Source of the DNA: Sphingomonas asaccharolytica NBRC 15499
Lineage (GTDB): Bacteria > Pseudomonadota > Alphaproteobacteria > Sphingomonadales > Sphingomonadaceae
Reading direction: 5' to 3'
Assembly (NCBI RefSeq): GCF_001598355.1
Contig: NZ_BCYU01000025.1
Span: forward strand, 1-55,911
DNA length: 55,911 nt
Both the position numbers and the translations under genes were made by a program. Every line of letters starts with the position of its first letter. The first letter of the stretch is position 1. The notes beneath the pieces were generated by a model. That model was not told where the DNA came from, searched no databases, and saw only the letters and a program-made list of their open reading frames with translations. This document shows positions 1 through 8,827 of the stretch, piece by piece.

Positions 1-485
1 CCGCCAATAATGGCGGCCAATATGGCGAGCGGATGGGCTGGCACCTTCCCGGCTTCGACGACGCGAAATGGGCAGCCGCGACGGTTCCCGCGGCGACGCC
101 GTCGGCCGGCACAATTTGGTATCGCACGCGCTTCGACCTCGCGGTGCCGAAAGGGCAGGACGCCACCATCGCGCTCGCGTTCGGCGATACCGCCACGCCG
201 CGGTCGAAGGGGCGCTATCGCGTGCTGCTCTTCGTCAACGGCTGGAATATGGGCCAGTTCATCGCCCATGTCGGGCCGCAGCGCGTGTTCCCGATCCCCG
301 AGGGAATCCTGAATCATCGCGGCAGCAACACGGTCGCGCTGGTGGTCACCTCGGACGGTGCGCCGGGCGACGCGCTGGAGACGGTCAAGCTGGTGACGCT
401 GCGCAATGTCACCGGTGGAGTGCCGGTGCGCATGGTGCCCGCGCCTGCACGTCCCGCCGAGCTCAATGCGGTCGGCGCGCGATGA
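1..485 (+). CDS. Beta-galactosidase (GH35), C-terminal fragment
   Basis: This is the 3' end of a gene whose start lies outside the window; the open frame runs in from the left edge (codons from base 3) to TGA at 483-485. The 160 or so visible residues look like the jelly-roll carbohydrate-binding region that ends GH35 beta-galactosidases: a GERMGWHLPGFDD stretch, a W-Y-R-T-R-F strand, a V-N-G-W-N-M-G-Q turn, and a final strand listing V-A-L-V-V-T. The catalytic barrel is not in the window. The gene is followed after about 100 bases by a GH105 hydrolase and a sugar symporter on the same strand, so it is probably part of one glycan-degradation operon removing terminal galactose. The family call rests on the C-terminal domain only. 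Confidence 0.72.
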   Translation, partial: ANNGGQYGERMGWHLPGFDDAKWAAATVPAATPSAGTIWYRTRFDLAVPKGQDATIALAFGDTATPRSKGRYRVLLFVNGWNMGQFIAHVGPQRVFPIPEGILNHRGSNTVALVVTSDGAPGDALETVKLVTLRNVTGGVPVRMVPAPARPAELNAVGAR

Positions 486-586
486 CCGGCGACATCGTCA
501 CCCGGCGCCGGTTGTTCGGCCGCCATCGTATCAAGGCGCATGGCCCGGCTCTGCCGCCCGTGCGCTTCATCAACAGGAGAAATTGA

Positions 587-1702
587 TTGGCCGCCGTTAC
601 CCATGACGTGCCGCATGGCGACGTTATCACAGCGATCGATAAGCTGATCGACAATTTGCTCAACATCAAGGACGAGACGGGTGAGTTTCTGCTCCGCCTC
701 GAGGATGGGCGGGTCATCGACACCAAGGGCTGGGCCGGTTGGGAATGGACTCACGGCATTGGCCTGTTCGGCCTGTGGCGCCTGTTCGAGCAGACCGGCG
801 ACAAGAAGGCGCTGGCGGTCATCAAGCAGTGGTTCGACGACCGCTTCGCCGAAGGCACCCCGACCAAGAACATCAACACCATGGCCCCGTTCCTGACCTT
901 GGCCTATTTGTACGAATACGAAGCTGATCCGCGTTACGTCTCTTATCTCGACACCTGGGCCGAATGGTTGATGGCGCCCGACGGCCTGCCCAAGACCGAG
1001 GAAGGCGCGTTCCAGCACCTCGTCTACAATGACGAGAATCCGGGCGAATTGTGGGACGACACCTTGATGATGTCGGTCCTGCCCTTGGCCAAGATCGGCC
1101 TGTTGCTCGACCGGCCTCAATATGTCGAGGAGGCCAAGCGCCAGTTCCTCGTCCACATAAAATATCTCTACGACAAGACGACCGGGCTGTGGTTCCACGG
1201 CTGGAATTTCAATGGCCGGCACAATTTCGCGGAGGCATTGTGGGCGCGCGGCAATTGCTGGGTGACGATCGCGATTCCGGAGATTATCGAGATCCTCGAT
1301 CTACCGCCGGGCGACGCCTTTCGCATCTTCCTGATCGATACGCTGGCGGCGCAGGTCAAGACATTGGCCGAGACGCAGGATGCCGATACCGGCCTGTGGC
1401 ACACGCTGATCGTCGATCCGACCAGCTATCTGGAGGCATCGGCCACCGCCGGCTTCGCTTACGGTATTCTGAAAGGGGTGCGTAAGGGCTATCTGCCACG
1501 CCAGTACGAGGCAGTCGGGATCAAGGCGGTGAAGGGCGTGCTTGCCAATATCGACGCGGCGGGCGAGTTGAAGCAGGTCTCTTTCGGCACCGCGATGGGC
1601 GACACGCAGCAATTCTACAAGGACATCGCGCTGACCTCGATGCCTTATGGTCAAAGCCTGGCGGTGATTGCGCTGGGCGAATTCCTCCGCACGTACATCT
1701 GA
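587..1702 (+). CDS. GH105-type unsaturated glycan hydrolase (YteR/RhiN-like)
   Basis: A 371-residue protein resembling GH88/GH105 unsaturated rhamnogalacturonyl or glucuronyl hydrolases. These (alpha/alpha)6-barrel enzymes remove the 4,5-unsaturated uronic acid left by polysaccharide lyases, by hydrating the double bond. The signature W-D-D-T-L at residues 156-160 matches the conserved acidic patch with the catalytic aspartate of the family, and G-W-E-W-T-H-G-I-G-L-F, H-G-W-N-F and R-G-N-C-W are typical barrel helices. The start is a TTG at 587, chosen because an AGGAGA ribosome site lies 8 bases upstream (572-577). No signal peptide is visible, so it probably acts in the cytoplasm on oligomers brought in by the symporter downstream. 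Length is normal. The exact substrate cannot be read from sequence; a related GH88 specificity is possible. Confidence 0.85.
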   Translation: MAAVTHDVPHGDVITAIDKLIDNLLNIKDETGEFLLRLEDGRVIDTKGWAGWEWTHGIGLFGLWRLFEQTGDKKALAVIKQWFDDRFAEGTPTKNINTMAPFLTLAYLYEYEADPRYVSYLDTWAEWLMAPDGLPKTEEGAFQHLVYNDENPGELWDDTLMMSVLPLAKIGLLLDRPQYVEEAKRQFLVHIKYLYDKTTGLWFHGWNFNGRHNFAEALWARGNCWVTIAIPEIIEILDLPPGDAFRIFLIDTLAAQVKTLAETQDADTGLWHTLIVDPTSYLEASATAGFAYGILKGVRKGYLPRQYEAVGIKAVKGVLANIDAAGELKQVSFGTAMGDTQQFYKDIALTSMPYGQSLAVIALGEFLRTYI

Positions 1703-1765
1703 TGGTACCGGCGTCGGCGCGAGGGGCGGCGGAGCTGTCGCCCGCCAGCATAAGGAGGGGTTAGG

Positions 1766-3325
1766 ATGGCGAACGGGCCGACCGTGCAGAACCCCGCCAT
1801 GCCGGCCGCGCCGATGCGGCCGGTGCGCTGGTACAATCTGATCGCCTACGGGTCGAACGACATCCTGGGCGCCGGGTCGATGGCGGTCATCAGCACCTGG
1901 ATTCTGATTTTCTACACGAGCTTTTGTGGCCTGTCGGCGGCGCAAGCGACGATCATCTTCGGCGTGGCGCGCATACTCGACGCCTTCACCAGCCCGGTGA
2001 TCGGCCATCTGTCGGATAATCTCGGTCGTACCTGGCTGGGCAAGACATTCGGCCGGCGGCGATTCTTCATCCTGGCGGCCATTCCGCTCCTTCCCTCGTT
2101 CGCGATCATGTGGGTCGCGGGGCAGGGCTTCTGGTATTATCTCGTCACCTACGTGCTGTTCGAGATGGTCTATGCGATGGAGATCATCCCCTACGAGACT
2201 CTCGCCAGCGAGATGGCGACCGATTATCGGGTCAAGGCCAAGTTCGCCGGCGCGCGCATCCTGTTGGGGCAATGTTCCGCGATCGCCGCCGCGTTCCTTC
2301 CCGGCCAGCTGATCAATTATCTCGGCCCCAACTCGCCGCAGACTTTTCTCTATATGGGCATCATCTTCTCGGTGCTGTTCATGGCAGCCGCGGGCCTGCT
2401 CTACGCCTTCAGCTGGGAGCGCCAGCGGCCGCCGGGGCTCGAAGAAGCGGAAGCCGCGCCGCGGCCGTCGCTGGGTGCGGCGTTCGCGGCGCTCTATCGC
2501 AACCTGTTCTCGACGCTGCGCATCCGGGCATTCCGGCTGCATCTCGGCATGTATCTCGGCGGCTATATCAGCCAGGACATCTACAATGCGGCCTTCACCT
2601 ATTTCGTGATTTTCGCCTTGGCCGGGTCGACCGCGATCGTCGCCAATCTGGTCGGCGTAACCTATGTCGTCCAGCTGATCGCGGTAGCGCTGGCGATCAA
2701 CTTCGCGTTGCGCATGTCGCCGTCCGCCGCCTACCGCTTGGCCGCCGGCAGCTTCGCGATCGGCGTCGTCATCTTTCTGGGCATGTATTGGGCCGGCTAT
2801 ACCGCGACGTCGGCGCTGTTCTGGGTTCCGGTGGTCTTCGTCGGCCTGGGCCGGGGCGCGCTCAACTACATTCCTTGGGCGACCTACAATTACATGGCTG
2901 ATGTCGATGAAATCGTGACCGGCCGCCGTCGTGAGGGCGCATTCGCAGGGGTCATGACTCTGGTGCGCAAACTGAGCCAGGCACTGGCCGTGATCCTGGT
3001 CGGCCAGGTCATGGAGGCGTCCGGTTTCGTGCCGAAGGCCACGACGCAGAGCCCGCAGACGATTATCGCGATCGCCGCGGTGCTGGGGGTAGGGACACTG
3101 GTCGTGCTGGCGTTCGGCGTGGTGGTCGCCGCGCGTTTCCGGTTGAATCCGCAGACCCACGCCATCCTGCTCGACGAGATCGAACGTTTCCGCGGCGGCG
3201 CGCGCAGCCCGACCGACGCGCTTCATGCCAAGGTAGTGGAGGATCTGTCGGGCTGGTCCTATGATAGCCTGTGGGGCAACAATCCGGTCGCGGGACCTAG
3301 TCCTAATCAGCGTCTCGCCGAGTAA
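1766..3325 (+). CDS. GPH-family glycoside/pentoside/hexuronide:cation symporter (MFS)
   Basis: A 519-residue integral membrane protein with about 12 hydrophobic segments, of the glycoside-pentoside-hexuronide:cation symporter group (MelB/XylP/YicJ relatives). The N-terminal half has the typical helix with D-A-F-T-S-P-V-I-G-H-L-S-D followed by a basic loop, the MFS-like gate. It probably brings oligosaccharides released by the neighbouring hydrolases from periplasm to cytoplasm with a cation. A strong AAGGAGG sequence sits just ahead of the ATG. The C-terminal 50 or so residues are hydrophilic and contain E-R-F-R-G-G-A-R-S-P, an extension common in this subgroup. It probably shares a transcript with the GH105 gene, 63 bases upstream. 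Transporter class is secure, cargo is inferred. Confidence 0.87.
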   Translation: MANGPTVQNPAMPAAPMRPVRWYNLIAYGSNDILGAGSMAVISTWILIFYTSFCGLSAAQATIIFGVARILDAFTSPVIGHLSDNLGRTWLGKTFGRRRFFILAAIPLLPSFAIMWVAGQGFWYYLVTYVLFEMVYAMEIIPYETLASEMATDYRVKAKFAGARILLGQCSAIAAAFLPGQLINYLGPNSPQTFLYMGIIFSVLFMAAAGLLYAFSWERQRPPGLEEAEAAPRPSLGAAFAALYRNLFSTLRIRAFRLHLGMYLGGYISQDIYNAAFTYFVIFALAGSTAIVANLVGVTYVVQLIAVALAINFALRMSPSAAYRLAAGSFAIGVVIFLGMYWAGYTATSALFWVPVVFVGLGRGALNYIPWATYNYMADVDEIVTGRRREGAFAGVMTLVRKLSQALAVILVGQVMEASGFVPKATTQSPQTIIAIAAVLGVGTLVVLAFGVVVAARFRLNPQTHAILLDEIERFRGGARSPTDALHAKVVEDLSGWSYDSLWGNNPVAGPSPNQRLAE

Positions 3326-3524
3326 TGCGCTCCATGCGGCCGACAAGCCGAAGCGCCTGCAGCTGGAGCGGTCCTAAGCTCGATTTCGGTGACGCTGAAA
3401 TACCTTGGGCTCGTGTCTTCGAGGAAGAAGAAGCGATCGGCCCTCGACTGTGGGACACTGAATCTCCGTTATAACGTGGCAATTACTACGCCCCCCCCGA
3501 TCCGGACCCGCAATATCCCTCTTG

Positions 3525-3533
3525 TGCTATAAT
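3525..3533 (+). promoter_or_regulatory. Extended -10 promoter element before the arabinofuranosidase gene
   Basis: TGCTATAAT is a perfect sigma-70 -10 hexamer (3528-3533) preceded by the TG of an extended -10. It lies 79 bases before the GH51 start codon in the 287-base gap after the symporter. No good -35 is visible 17 bases upstream (GACCCG), which fits an extended -10 promoter or an activated one. The rest of the gap (3326-3520) shows no gene; it contains a run of eight C at about 3491-3498. Confidence 0.5.
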
Positions 3534-3612
3534 ATGTCTGAGTTAAAAAGAGGTCGAACCGGCTGGGACAACGGTCCTGGCGACCCGCGCCCCGGTTCCA
3601 AGGGAGATGGAA

Positions 3613-5163
3613 ATGCGTCTGTTGCTCGCCGCCTTGGCTATTTGCGTCGCCGTGCCTTCGAGTTCCTATGCGATGGGAGACGACGATTCCGAAACGGTGG
3701 TCGTTCATGGCGACCGGCCAGCTCCGAAGTTCGATCGGCATATTTTTGGCCAGTTCGCCGAGCATCTTGGCCATGGCATTTACAATGGCATCTGGGTCGG
3801 ACCGCGCAGCAAGATCCCCAACATCAAGGGTTATCGCAAGGACGTGCTTGAGGCGCTCAAGGCAATTCGCGTGCCCGAAATCCGCTGGCCCGGCGGATGT
3901 TTCGCCGACGAATATCACTGGCGCGACGGCATCGGACCGCAGGCAAACCGCAAGGTCTCGATCAACACGCATTGGGGCGGTGTCACCGAGGACAATGCCT
4001 TCGGCACGCATGAGTTCATGGACTTCTCCGAGCTCGTCGGCGCCGACGCCTATGTCTCGGGGAATGTCGGCTCGGCGCCTCCGGTCGAATTGGCCGACTG
4101 GGTCCAATATATGACGTCGCCGGTCGGATCGACGCTGGCCAACGAACGTGCGGCGAATGGCCGGAAAGAACCCTGGCGGGTTCCCATGGTCGGGCTCGGC
4201 AATGAGCTCTGGGGATGCGGCGGAAACATGCGTGCAGAATATGCCGCGGACTTGACGCGTCGCTACGGCACCTTCGTCAAGATGCCGGCGGGTCAGCACG
4301 TCATGAAGATCGCCAGCGGCGCCAATTCGGGCGATACCGATTGGACCGACACGATGATGCGCATCGCCGGCGACAAGATCGACGGCATTGGCGTGCATTA
4401 TTACACCGTACCGGGCAACTGGGATCACAAGGGTGCGGCAACGGGCTTCGACGAGAACCAATGGGCCCTGACGCTTGCCGCAACCATTCGGATGGACAAG
4501 ATCATCACCGAACACGCGGCGATCATGGACAAATACGATCCGGCCAAGCGTGTGGCATTGTTGGTCGACGAATGGGGGACCTGGTACGATGTCGAGCCCG
4601 GCACCAATCCGGGTTTCCTGTATCAGCAGAACAGCCTGCGCGATGCGATCGTCGCCAGCCTGAACTTCGACATCTTCGCGCGGCACACGGATCGTCTGCG
4701 CGGCGCCAACATCGCCCAGATGGTCAATGTGCTCCAGTCGCTGCTTCTCACCGAAGGCGACAAGATGGTGAAGACCCCAACCTATTGGGTGTTCGACATG
4801 TACAAGGATTATCAGGACGCGACCGTGTTGGCGGTCGACGTCGATGCACGGACGTACAGCAAGAACGGGACTTCGCTGAAGGCGATCAGCGCGAGCGCCG
4901 TTCGCGATGCGGCGGGGGTCGTGCATGTGGGGCTCACCAACGTCGATCCGAACCGTGCTGAGACGGTTCGCGTCAAGCTCGATGGCCTCAACGTCACGCA
5001 CGTGTCCGGCCGCATCCTGACCGCCACGGCGATGGATGCGCACAACACGTTCGGCGCTCCCGACACGATCAGGCCGGCGCCTTTTACCGGCGCCAGGATC
5101 AGTGGACAGACGCTGAGCGTCTCGCTGCCGCCCAAATCAATCGTGATGTTGGACCTGCGCTGA
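3613..5163 (+). CDS. abfA: Secreted alpha-L-arabinofuranosidase (GH51)
   Basis: A 516-residue GH51 enzyme that releases terminal alpha-L-arabinofuranose from arabinan, arabinoxylan or arabinogalactan with retention. The general acid/base is Glu198 in G-L-G-N-E-L-W-G and the nucleophile is Glu320 in L-V-D-E-W-G; their separation of 122 residues matches the family. R-W-P-G-G-C-F-A-D-E-Y-H-W is the conserved substrate-binding strand. I place the start at the second ATG (3613) because GGGAG at 3602-3606 is then 6 bases away; the ATG at 3607 touches that site. The protein starts with a clear signal peptide (R-L-L-L-A-A-L-A-I-C-V-A to about S-S-Y-A), unusual compared with many cytoplasmic GH51 enzymes, so it probably acts in the periplasm or at the surface. 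It has its own promoter-like element and a terminator. Confidence 0.93.
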   Translation: MRLLLAALAICVAVPSSSYAMGDDDSETVVVHGDRPAPKFDRHIFGQFAEHLGHGIYNGIWVGPRSKIPNIKGYRKDVLEALKAIRVPEIRWPGGCFADEYHWRDGIGPQANRKVSINTHWGGVTEDNAFGTHEFMDFSELVGADAYVSGNVGSAPPVELADWVQYMTSPVGSTLANERAANGRKEPWRVPMVGLGNELWGCGGNMRAEYAADLTRRYGTFVKMPAGQHVMKIASGANSGDTDWTDTMMRIAGDKIDGIGVHYYTVPGNWDHKGAATGFDENQWALTLAATIRMDKIITEHAAIMDKYDPAKRVALLVDEWGTWYDVEPGTNPGFLYQQNSLRDAIVASLNFDIFARHTDRLRGANIAQMVNVLQSLLLTEGDKMVKTPTYWVFDMYKDYQDATVLAVDVDARTYSKNGTSLKAISASAVRDAAGVVHVGLTNVDPNRAETVRVKLDGLNVTHVSGRILTATAMDAHNTFGAPDTIRPAPFTGARISGQTLSVSLPPKSIVMLDLR

Positions 5164-5204
5164 GCCGGCCTCTGCGAGCGCCGATTTCCCTCACAGGCAA
5201 TGTT

Positions 5205-5238
5205 GAGGCCGCCCCGCAACGGGCGGCCTCCTTTTTTT
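5205..5238 (+). terminator. Rho-independent terminator after abfA
   Basis: A 10-base stem, GAGGCCGCCC (5205-5214) with GGGCGGCCTC (5221-5230), 6-base loop, then a C and seven T. It lies 41 bases after the GH51 stop codon and separates it from the convergent receptor gene. Confidence 0.92.
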
Positions 5239-5272
5239 GTGCGGCAGGGAAAAGCTGTTCAGCTCGTCCCTC

Positions 5273-7291
5273 CTATCCTCCGAACCGAACGCCGATCCAC
5301 AACGTTCTGGGCGTGCCGAGATCGATCGACCCCGCCTGGTTGCGAGTCATGACTTGCGCATCGAACACATTCTCGGCGCGGACGACCGCGCTGAAACCGT
5401 GCGCGATCGGCAGCTTGCCGAACAGGTCGACGGTCGTCGCCGCAGCCAATTTGTCGGTCTGCAGATCGTCCTCATATTGGTCGCCCACGTAACGCAACGT
5501 CGCCGACACTATGGGTCCGGCCTTGGGCGACCAGGCGATCGTCGCGCTGGCCGCATGGCGAGGGCTTTGCGCCGGGACCAGGCCGTCGAACGCATTGCCC
5601 GGCGCCCGCACCTTGCTGCCCGAATAAGCATAAGAGGCGGACATCATCATCGCGCCGCGCCGCCAGACGATATTCGCCTCGACCCCTTTGGCCTCGACGG
5701 CGTCGACATTGCGGCGCTGGCGCAAATTGGTACCGATCGTCACGTTGGCGATCGCATCGGCCAGCTTGTTGTAGAACAATGTGCCGGAAAGCGTCAGGCC
5801 GGGTAATGGCGTGACGTCCAATCCCGCTTCCACCCCGCGCAGCCGCTCGGGCTTCAGGCTGGCATTGGCCTGGGTGGTGACGGGAAAGACGGTGAATGGC
5901 CGATAGAGCTCGTTGAGCGTCGGCAGGCGGAAACCGGTATAGCCCGCCGCGCGCAAGGCGAACGCGGCAACGGGGCGATAGAGCAAGCCGGCGCGCCCGG
6001 TGAACTCGGTTCCGCTGCGATCGGGAAATGCCTGGTTGCTGGTCGCGACGCCGGCGCCGTTGCGTTCGTGGAAGAAGCCCCGAGTCAATGTCCAGCGATC
6101 GAGCCGCGCGCCGCCGGTCAGCACCAATTTGCCCAGCGTCCAGTCATCCTCGATGAACAAACCCGCGACGCTCGTATTGCCGCCCGCATTGCGCCGCGCG
6201 GTCACCGCGCCGACGCTGTTATAGGCGTCCTCGAACAGCTCGCCGTCGGCCAGCCTGACATCGCCGCCGATCCTCACGACCTGGTCGCGGCCGACCGGCG
6301 GGCGCAGCTCGATCTTGCCGCCGGTGCCGGTCGCGGGGGTGTTGCGCTGGTCGAGCGTCAGCTTGAAGCTGGTCGCGCTGATCACCTTGTTGGAGAAATT
6401 GCGTGCCTGAACGTAGGCGAGGGCATCAACCTGCCAGCCGCCGCGATGGACCAGCCGGATGCTCGCATCCTCGCCCTCAGAGCTCGAATCGGCGCCGCGG
6501 AAGCGCAGCGTGCGATTGTCGCCGAACAGCAGGCCATGGAATTGCACTTCGGTATCGGCATCGATCGGCGCGACCGCGCGCGCTGATGCCGACCAGTCGC
6601 GGTACCGCGCGGGAACGCTTGCCGCGACACGTTGATCGTCGGGCGTCGTATAGAAACCGTCGCCGCGCTCGAACCGGCCCGACAAAGTCGCGAAGCCGCG
6701 GCCGAGGCTGGGCGACACGCTGGCCGACATACTCTCCGACTCTCGGCTGCCATACAATGCCTCCGCACTCAGCAGCGGCAAGTCGCGCCGCCCGGCGCTG
6801 ACCAGTTCGATCGTTCCCGCGACCGCGCCGGCGCCGAACGGCCCCGACCCGCCGCCGCGCGTCACGCGAATCCCGGCGAGGCGATCGGGCACCAGCGCAT
6901 TGAACGGCAAATAGCCGAAAAACGGATCGGCGATCGGCACGCCATCGAGCAGCACCAGGGTCCGGCTCGAGGCATTGCCGCCCAGCGCGCGCAGGGTCGC
7001 GCCTTGCGCCGACGGATTGGCCGAGCGGCTGTCGGAGCGGCGGAACTGCTGAAAGCCGGCGACGTCCGCCAGCACGTCTTCGACCCTGCCCGAGGCGTCG
7101 TTGGTCAGCCGATCGCGGTCGATCATTGTAGCACCATAAGCCGGTGTGCCGGGCGGCAAATCGAGCCCGGTACCCAGCACGATGATATCGTCCTCAGCCG
7201 TCGCCGGGGCGGCGGGCGTGCTCTGCGCCTGCGCAGCGATCGGCCAGGCGATCGAAGCGACGAGAGCGAAGCGCGCGGTACGTAACGACAT
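5273..7291 (-). CDS. TonB-dependent outer-membrane receptor
   Basis: A 672-residue TonB-dependent receptor. From the N terminus it has a signal peptide (M-S-L-R-T-A-R-F-A-L-V-A-S-I-A-W to A-Q-A-Q), a TonB-box-like D-D-I-I-V-L-G-T-G, a plug domain (V-L-L-D-G-V-P-I-A-D-P-F and R-G-G-G-S-G-P-F-G-A-G-A-V-A-G) and a beta-barrel that ends in W-I-G-V-R-F-G-G with a late N-L-R-type V-R-A-E-N-V-F-D strand. The frame is open 46 codons further upstream, but ATG 7291 is chosen because it begins the signal peptide. The compact BtuB-like plug suggests a small or cofactor-like ligand, yet its place in the glycan locus allows an oligosaccharide. I saw no cobalamin riboswitch in its leader. It is convergent with abfA. 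Confidence 0.9.
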   Translation of the reverse strand: MSLRTARFALVASIAWPIAAQAQSTPAAPATAEDDIIVLGTGLDLPPGTPAYGATMIDRDRLTNDASGRVEDVLADVAGFQQFRRSDSRSANPSAQGATLRALGGNASSRTLVLLDGVPIADPFFGYLPFNALVPDRLAGIRVTRGGGSGPFGAGAVAGTIELVSAGRRDLPLLSAEALYGSRESESMSASVSPSLGRGFATLSGRFERGDGFYTTPDDQRVAASVPARYRDWSASARAVAPIDADTEVQFHGLLFGDNRTLRFRGADSSSEGEDASIRLVHRGGWQVDALAYVQARNFSNKVISATSFKLTLDQRNTPATGTGGKIELRPPVGRDQVVRIGGDVRLADGELFEDAYNSVGAVTARRNAGGNTSVAGLFIEDDWTLGKLVLTGGARLDRWTLTRGFFHERNGAGVATSNQAFPDRSGTEFTGRAGLLYRPVAAFALRAAGYTGFRLPTLNELYRPFTVFPVTTQANASLKPERLRGVEAGLDVTPLPGLTLSGTLFYNKLADAIANVTIGTNLRQRRNVDAVEAKGVEANIVWRRGAMMMSASYAYSGSKVRAPGNAFDGLVPAQSPRHAASATIAWSPKAGPIVSATLRYVGDQYEDDLQTDKLAAATTVDLFGKLPIAHGFSAVVRAENVFDAQVMTRNQAGSIDLGTPRTLWIGVRFGG

Positions 7292-7435
7292 CGGCTGACC
7301 TTTTGAGGTGGAAGCGGCGGCCGGAGTGGTGGCCCCGGACGCCGCCCTTGGCAAGCGGGACTGGACGAACATCGGCGCGCTGTGAGCTACGACGCAGGCT
7401 ACGCGGTGGCCAGCGTCGGGCCATGGCATCAGCAG

Positions 7436-8713
7436 CTAATTGCGAAGGCCCGGGACGGGCTGGGCATGGACATCACCCTTGGCCGCACTGAGCGCAAAGG
7501 CGAGCAGCGGCAGCGCCAGCGCATAAGCGTATTGCGTGAGGGTGACGCCGATATTGAACGGGAACCAGATGGTGGGGACGCCCAACCGGGAAAGCTCATT
7601 GATGAACAGCGCGATCGCGATCACCGCCATCGTGGTCAATGCCAGCCCCCTGCGTTCGCCGCGCGCGATGATCCGCACCGCAATCACCACGAACAGGACG
7701 GCGAAGACGCCGCGGCCAATGGCGACCAATGCATCTGCATGAGTAGCCGCTCCGACGACTCTTATCATCCAGGCCGCTATGCAGGTCAGCAAGACAATGC
7801 GCCGGTCGCGCCCGTCCGCCCAGTCGTTCCAGGCGGCCGTCCATGCCAGCATGGCGAGCGGCGAGAGCAGGATGGCGTTCTGCCGATCCAGTGTCGAAAT
7901 CCCGATCAGGTCGGTCCAGGAAGCGACCGCGTTCCCCAGCCTGAGACAAGCGGTCGCGACGAGGGCGACCGATAGCCATCGGGCAAAGCCCGGCCTGGCT
8001 GTCGACGGCGCCACGACAAGCGCGATCGCCGCGAGCAGGACCATCATGATCGGTAACGCCAGCTCGACGATATAGCCGGCAATGGTTCGACGCCATTGGG
8101 CATTGTACAATGTCTTGCCGAACGAGGCCGCGGCAAGGGTAGGGGCGCTTCTAAGCCCGCCGCTCTGATTGTCCCGGCCAAGCCCCGGCTGCATATAGGC
8201 CCTGATCGCCAGCAACGCGGAATGCTCGCCCGCCGACGGCGGAAGCTTGACCAGGAATGGCCGGGCACCGACCACTTTCGGATCGTGGTCGAGCCTGCCG
8301 ATGCCGCCGATCGGCTTGCCATTCCAGAACATCTCATAACCATCATCGACCATCGTTGGGCCAAGCAACGCCAAGTCGCCCTGCGCGGGCAAGGCAACGC
8401 GGCGGCGATACCAGCCATAACCCTCAAGATCGGGATGGCCGCGCGCGTGCCAACCGGCGAGATAACCGGGAAGGCCGACGTCGAAATCGTGATTGCTCGG
8501 CAGCGAAACCAGGTCGATCCGATCCCAGTTGCGATCGTCCGTCCGCGGATCGGCCCAGCTTGGATCGTCGCCCGGATGGAAGCGCCACGACCCGTCCAGC
8601 ACCTTCGCCGCGCCGACCGGGTCCGGCCGGCCACCGATCGCAAGCATGGCGACGACCGCGAGCAGCATCACCAGGCTGAGAGAGCAGAACCAGAATCGCA
8701 GCCGTTGAAACAA
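7436..8713 (-). CDS. Membrane sensor-like protein with sugar-binding-type ectodomain (7TMR-DISM-like)
   Basis: A 425-residue protein in three parts: a first membrane anchor (about residues 5-28), a periplasmic beta-sandwich of some 150 residues with L-D-G-S-W-R-F, W-Y-R-R-R-V-A-L-P and W-N-G-K-P-I-G, as in galactose-binding-like or GH2 sugar-binding domains, and then about seven hydrophobic helices to the C terminus. This order recalls 7TMR-DISM receptors. Unlike them it ends right after the last helix (A-L-S-A-A-K-G-D-V-H-A-Q), with no kinase, cyclase or GGDEF domain. The frame opens at a GTG (8782) that lies inside the inverted repeat, so I prefer TTG 8713, which has AGGGGA six bases upstream. 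It is divergent from the CGNR regulator. Sugar sensing is an inference. Confidence 0.6.
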   Translation of the reverse strand: MFQRLRFWFCSLSLVMLLAVVAMLAIGGRPDPVGAAKVLDGSWRFHPGDDPSWADPRTDDRNWDRIDLVSLPSNHDFDVGLPGYLAGWHARGHPDLEGYGWYRRRVALPAQGDLALLGPTMVDDGYEMFWNGKPIGGIGRLDHDPKVVGARPFLVKLPPSAGEHSALLAIRAYMQPGLGRDNQSGGLRSAPTLAAASFGKTLYNAQWRRTIAGYIVELALPIMMVLLAAIALVVAPSTARPGFARWLSVALVATACLRLGNAVASWTDLIGISTLDRQNAILLSPLAMLAWTAAWNDWADGRDRRIVLLTCIAAWMIRVVGAATHADALVAIGRGVFAVLFVVIAVRIIARGERRGLALTTMAVIAIALFINELSRLGVPTIWFPFNIGVTLTQYAYALALPLLAFALSAAKGDVHAQPVPGLRN

Positions 8714-8774
8714 TTCGCTTCCCCTACAAGCTGCTCGAGCGAAGGTGCATTCTGGAACTGGAGCAGGTAGTCCT

Positions 8775-8810
8775 GACTGCACCAGTTAAATGCGTTACAC
8801 TGGTGCAGTC
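8775..8810. promoter_or_regulatory. Perfect inverted repeat, probable operator
   Basis: GACTGCACCAG (8775-8785) and CTGGTGCAGTC (8800-8810) are perfect 11-base inverted arms around a 14-base AT-richer spacer. The element lies in the 114-base gap between the divergent membrane sensor gene and the CGNR regulator, whose ATG is 18 bases away. Its position overlaps where both promoters should be, so it is a candidate binding site for the regulator itself or another dimeric repressor. Confidence 0.65.
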
Positions 8811-8827
8811 AACGGAGTGCATGTTGA

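Noticed and set aside
1301..3346. Long open frame on the minus strand across the GH105 and symporter genes
   Set aside because: It is the antisense shadow of GC-rich coding genes; the translation is rich in Arg, Asp and His with no domain, and the plus-strand genes are clear.
3326..3612. Small gene or gene remnant between the symporter and abfA
   Set aside because: Short frames in this gap lack ribosome sites and recognisable sequence; only the -10 element was kept.
7292..7435. Possible cobalamin riboswitch upstream of the first TonB receptor
   Set aside because: The B12-box and the other conserved blocks were looked for on the minus strand and not found.
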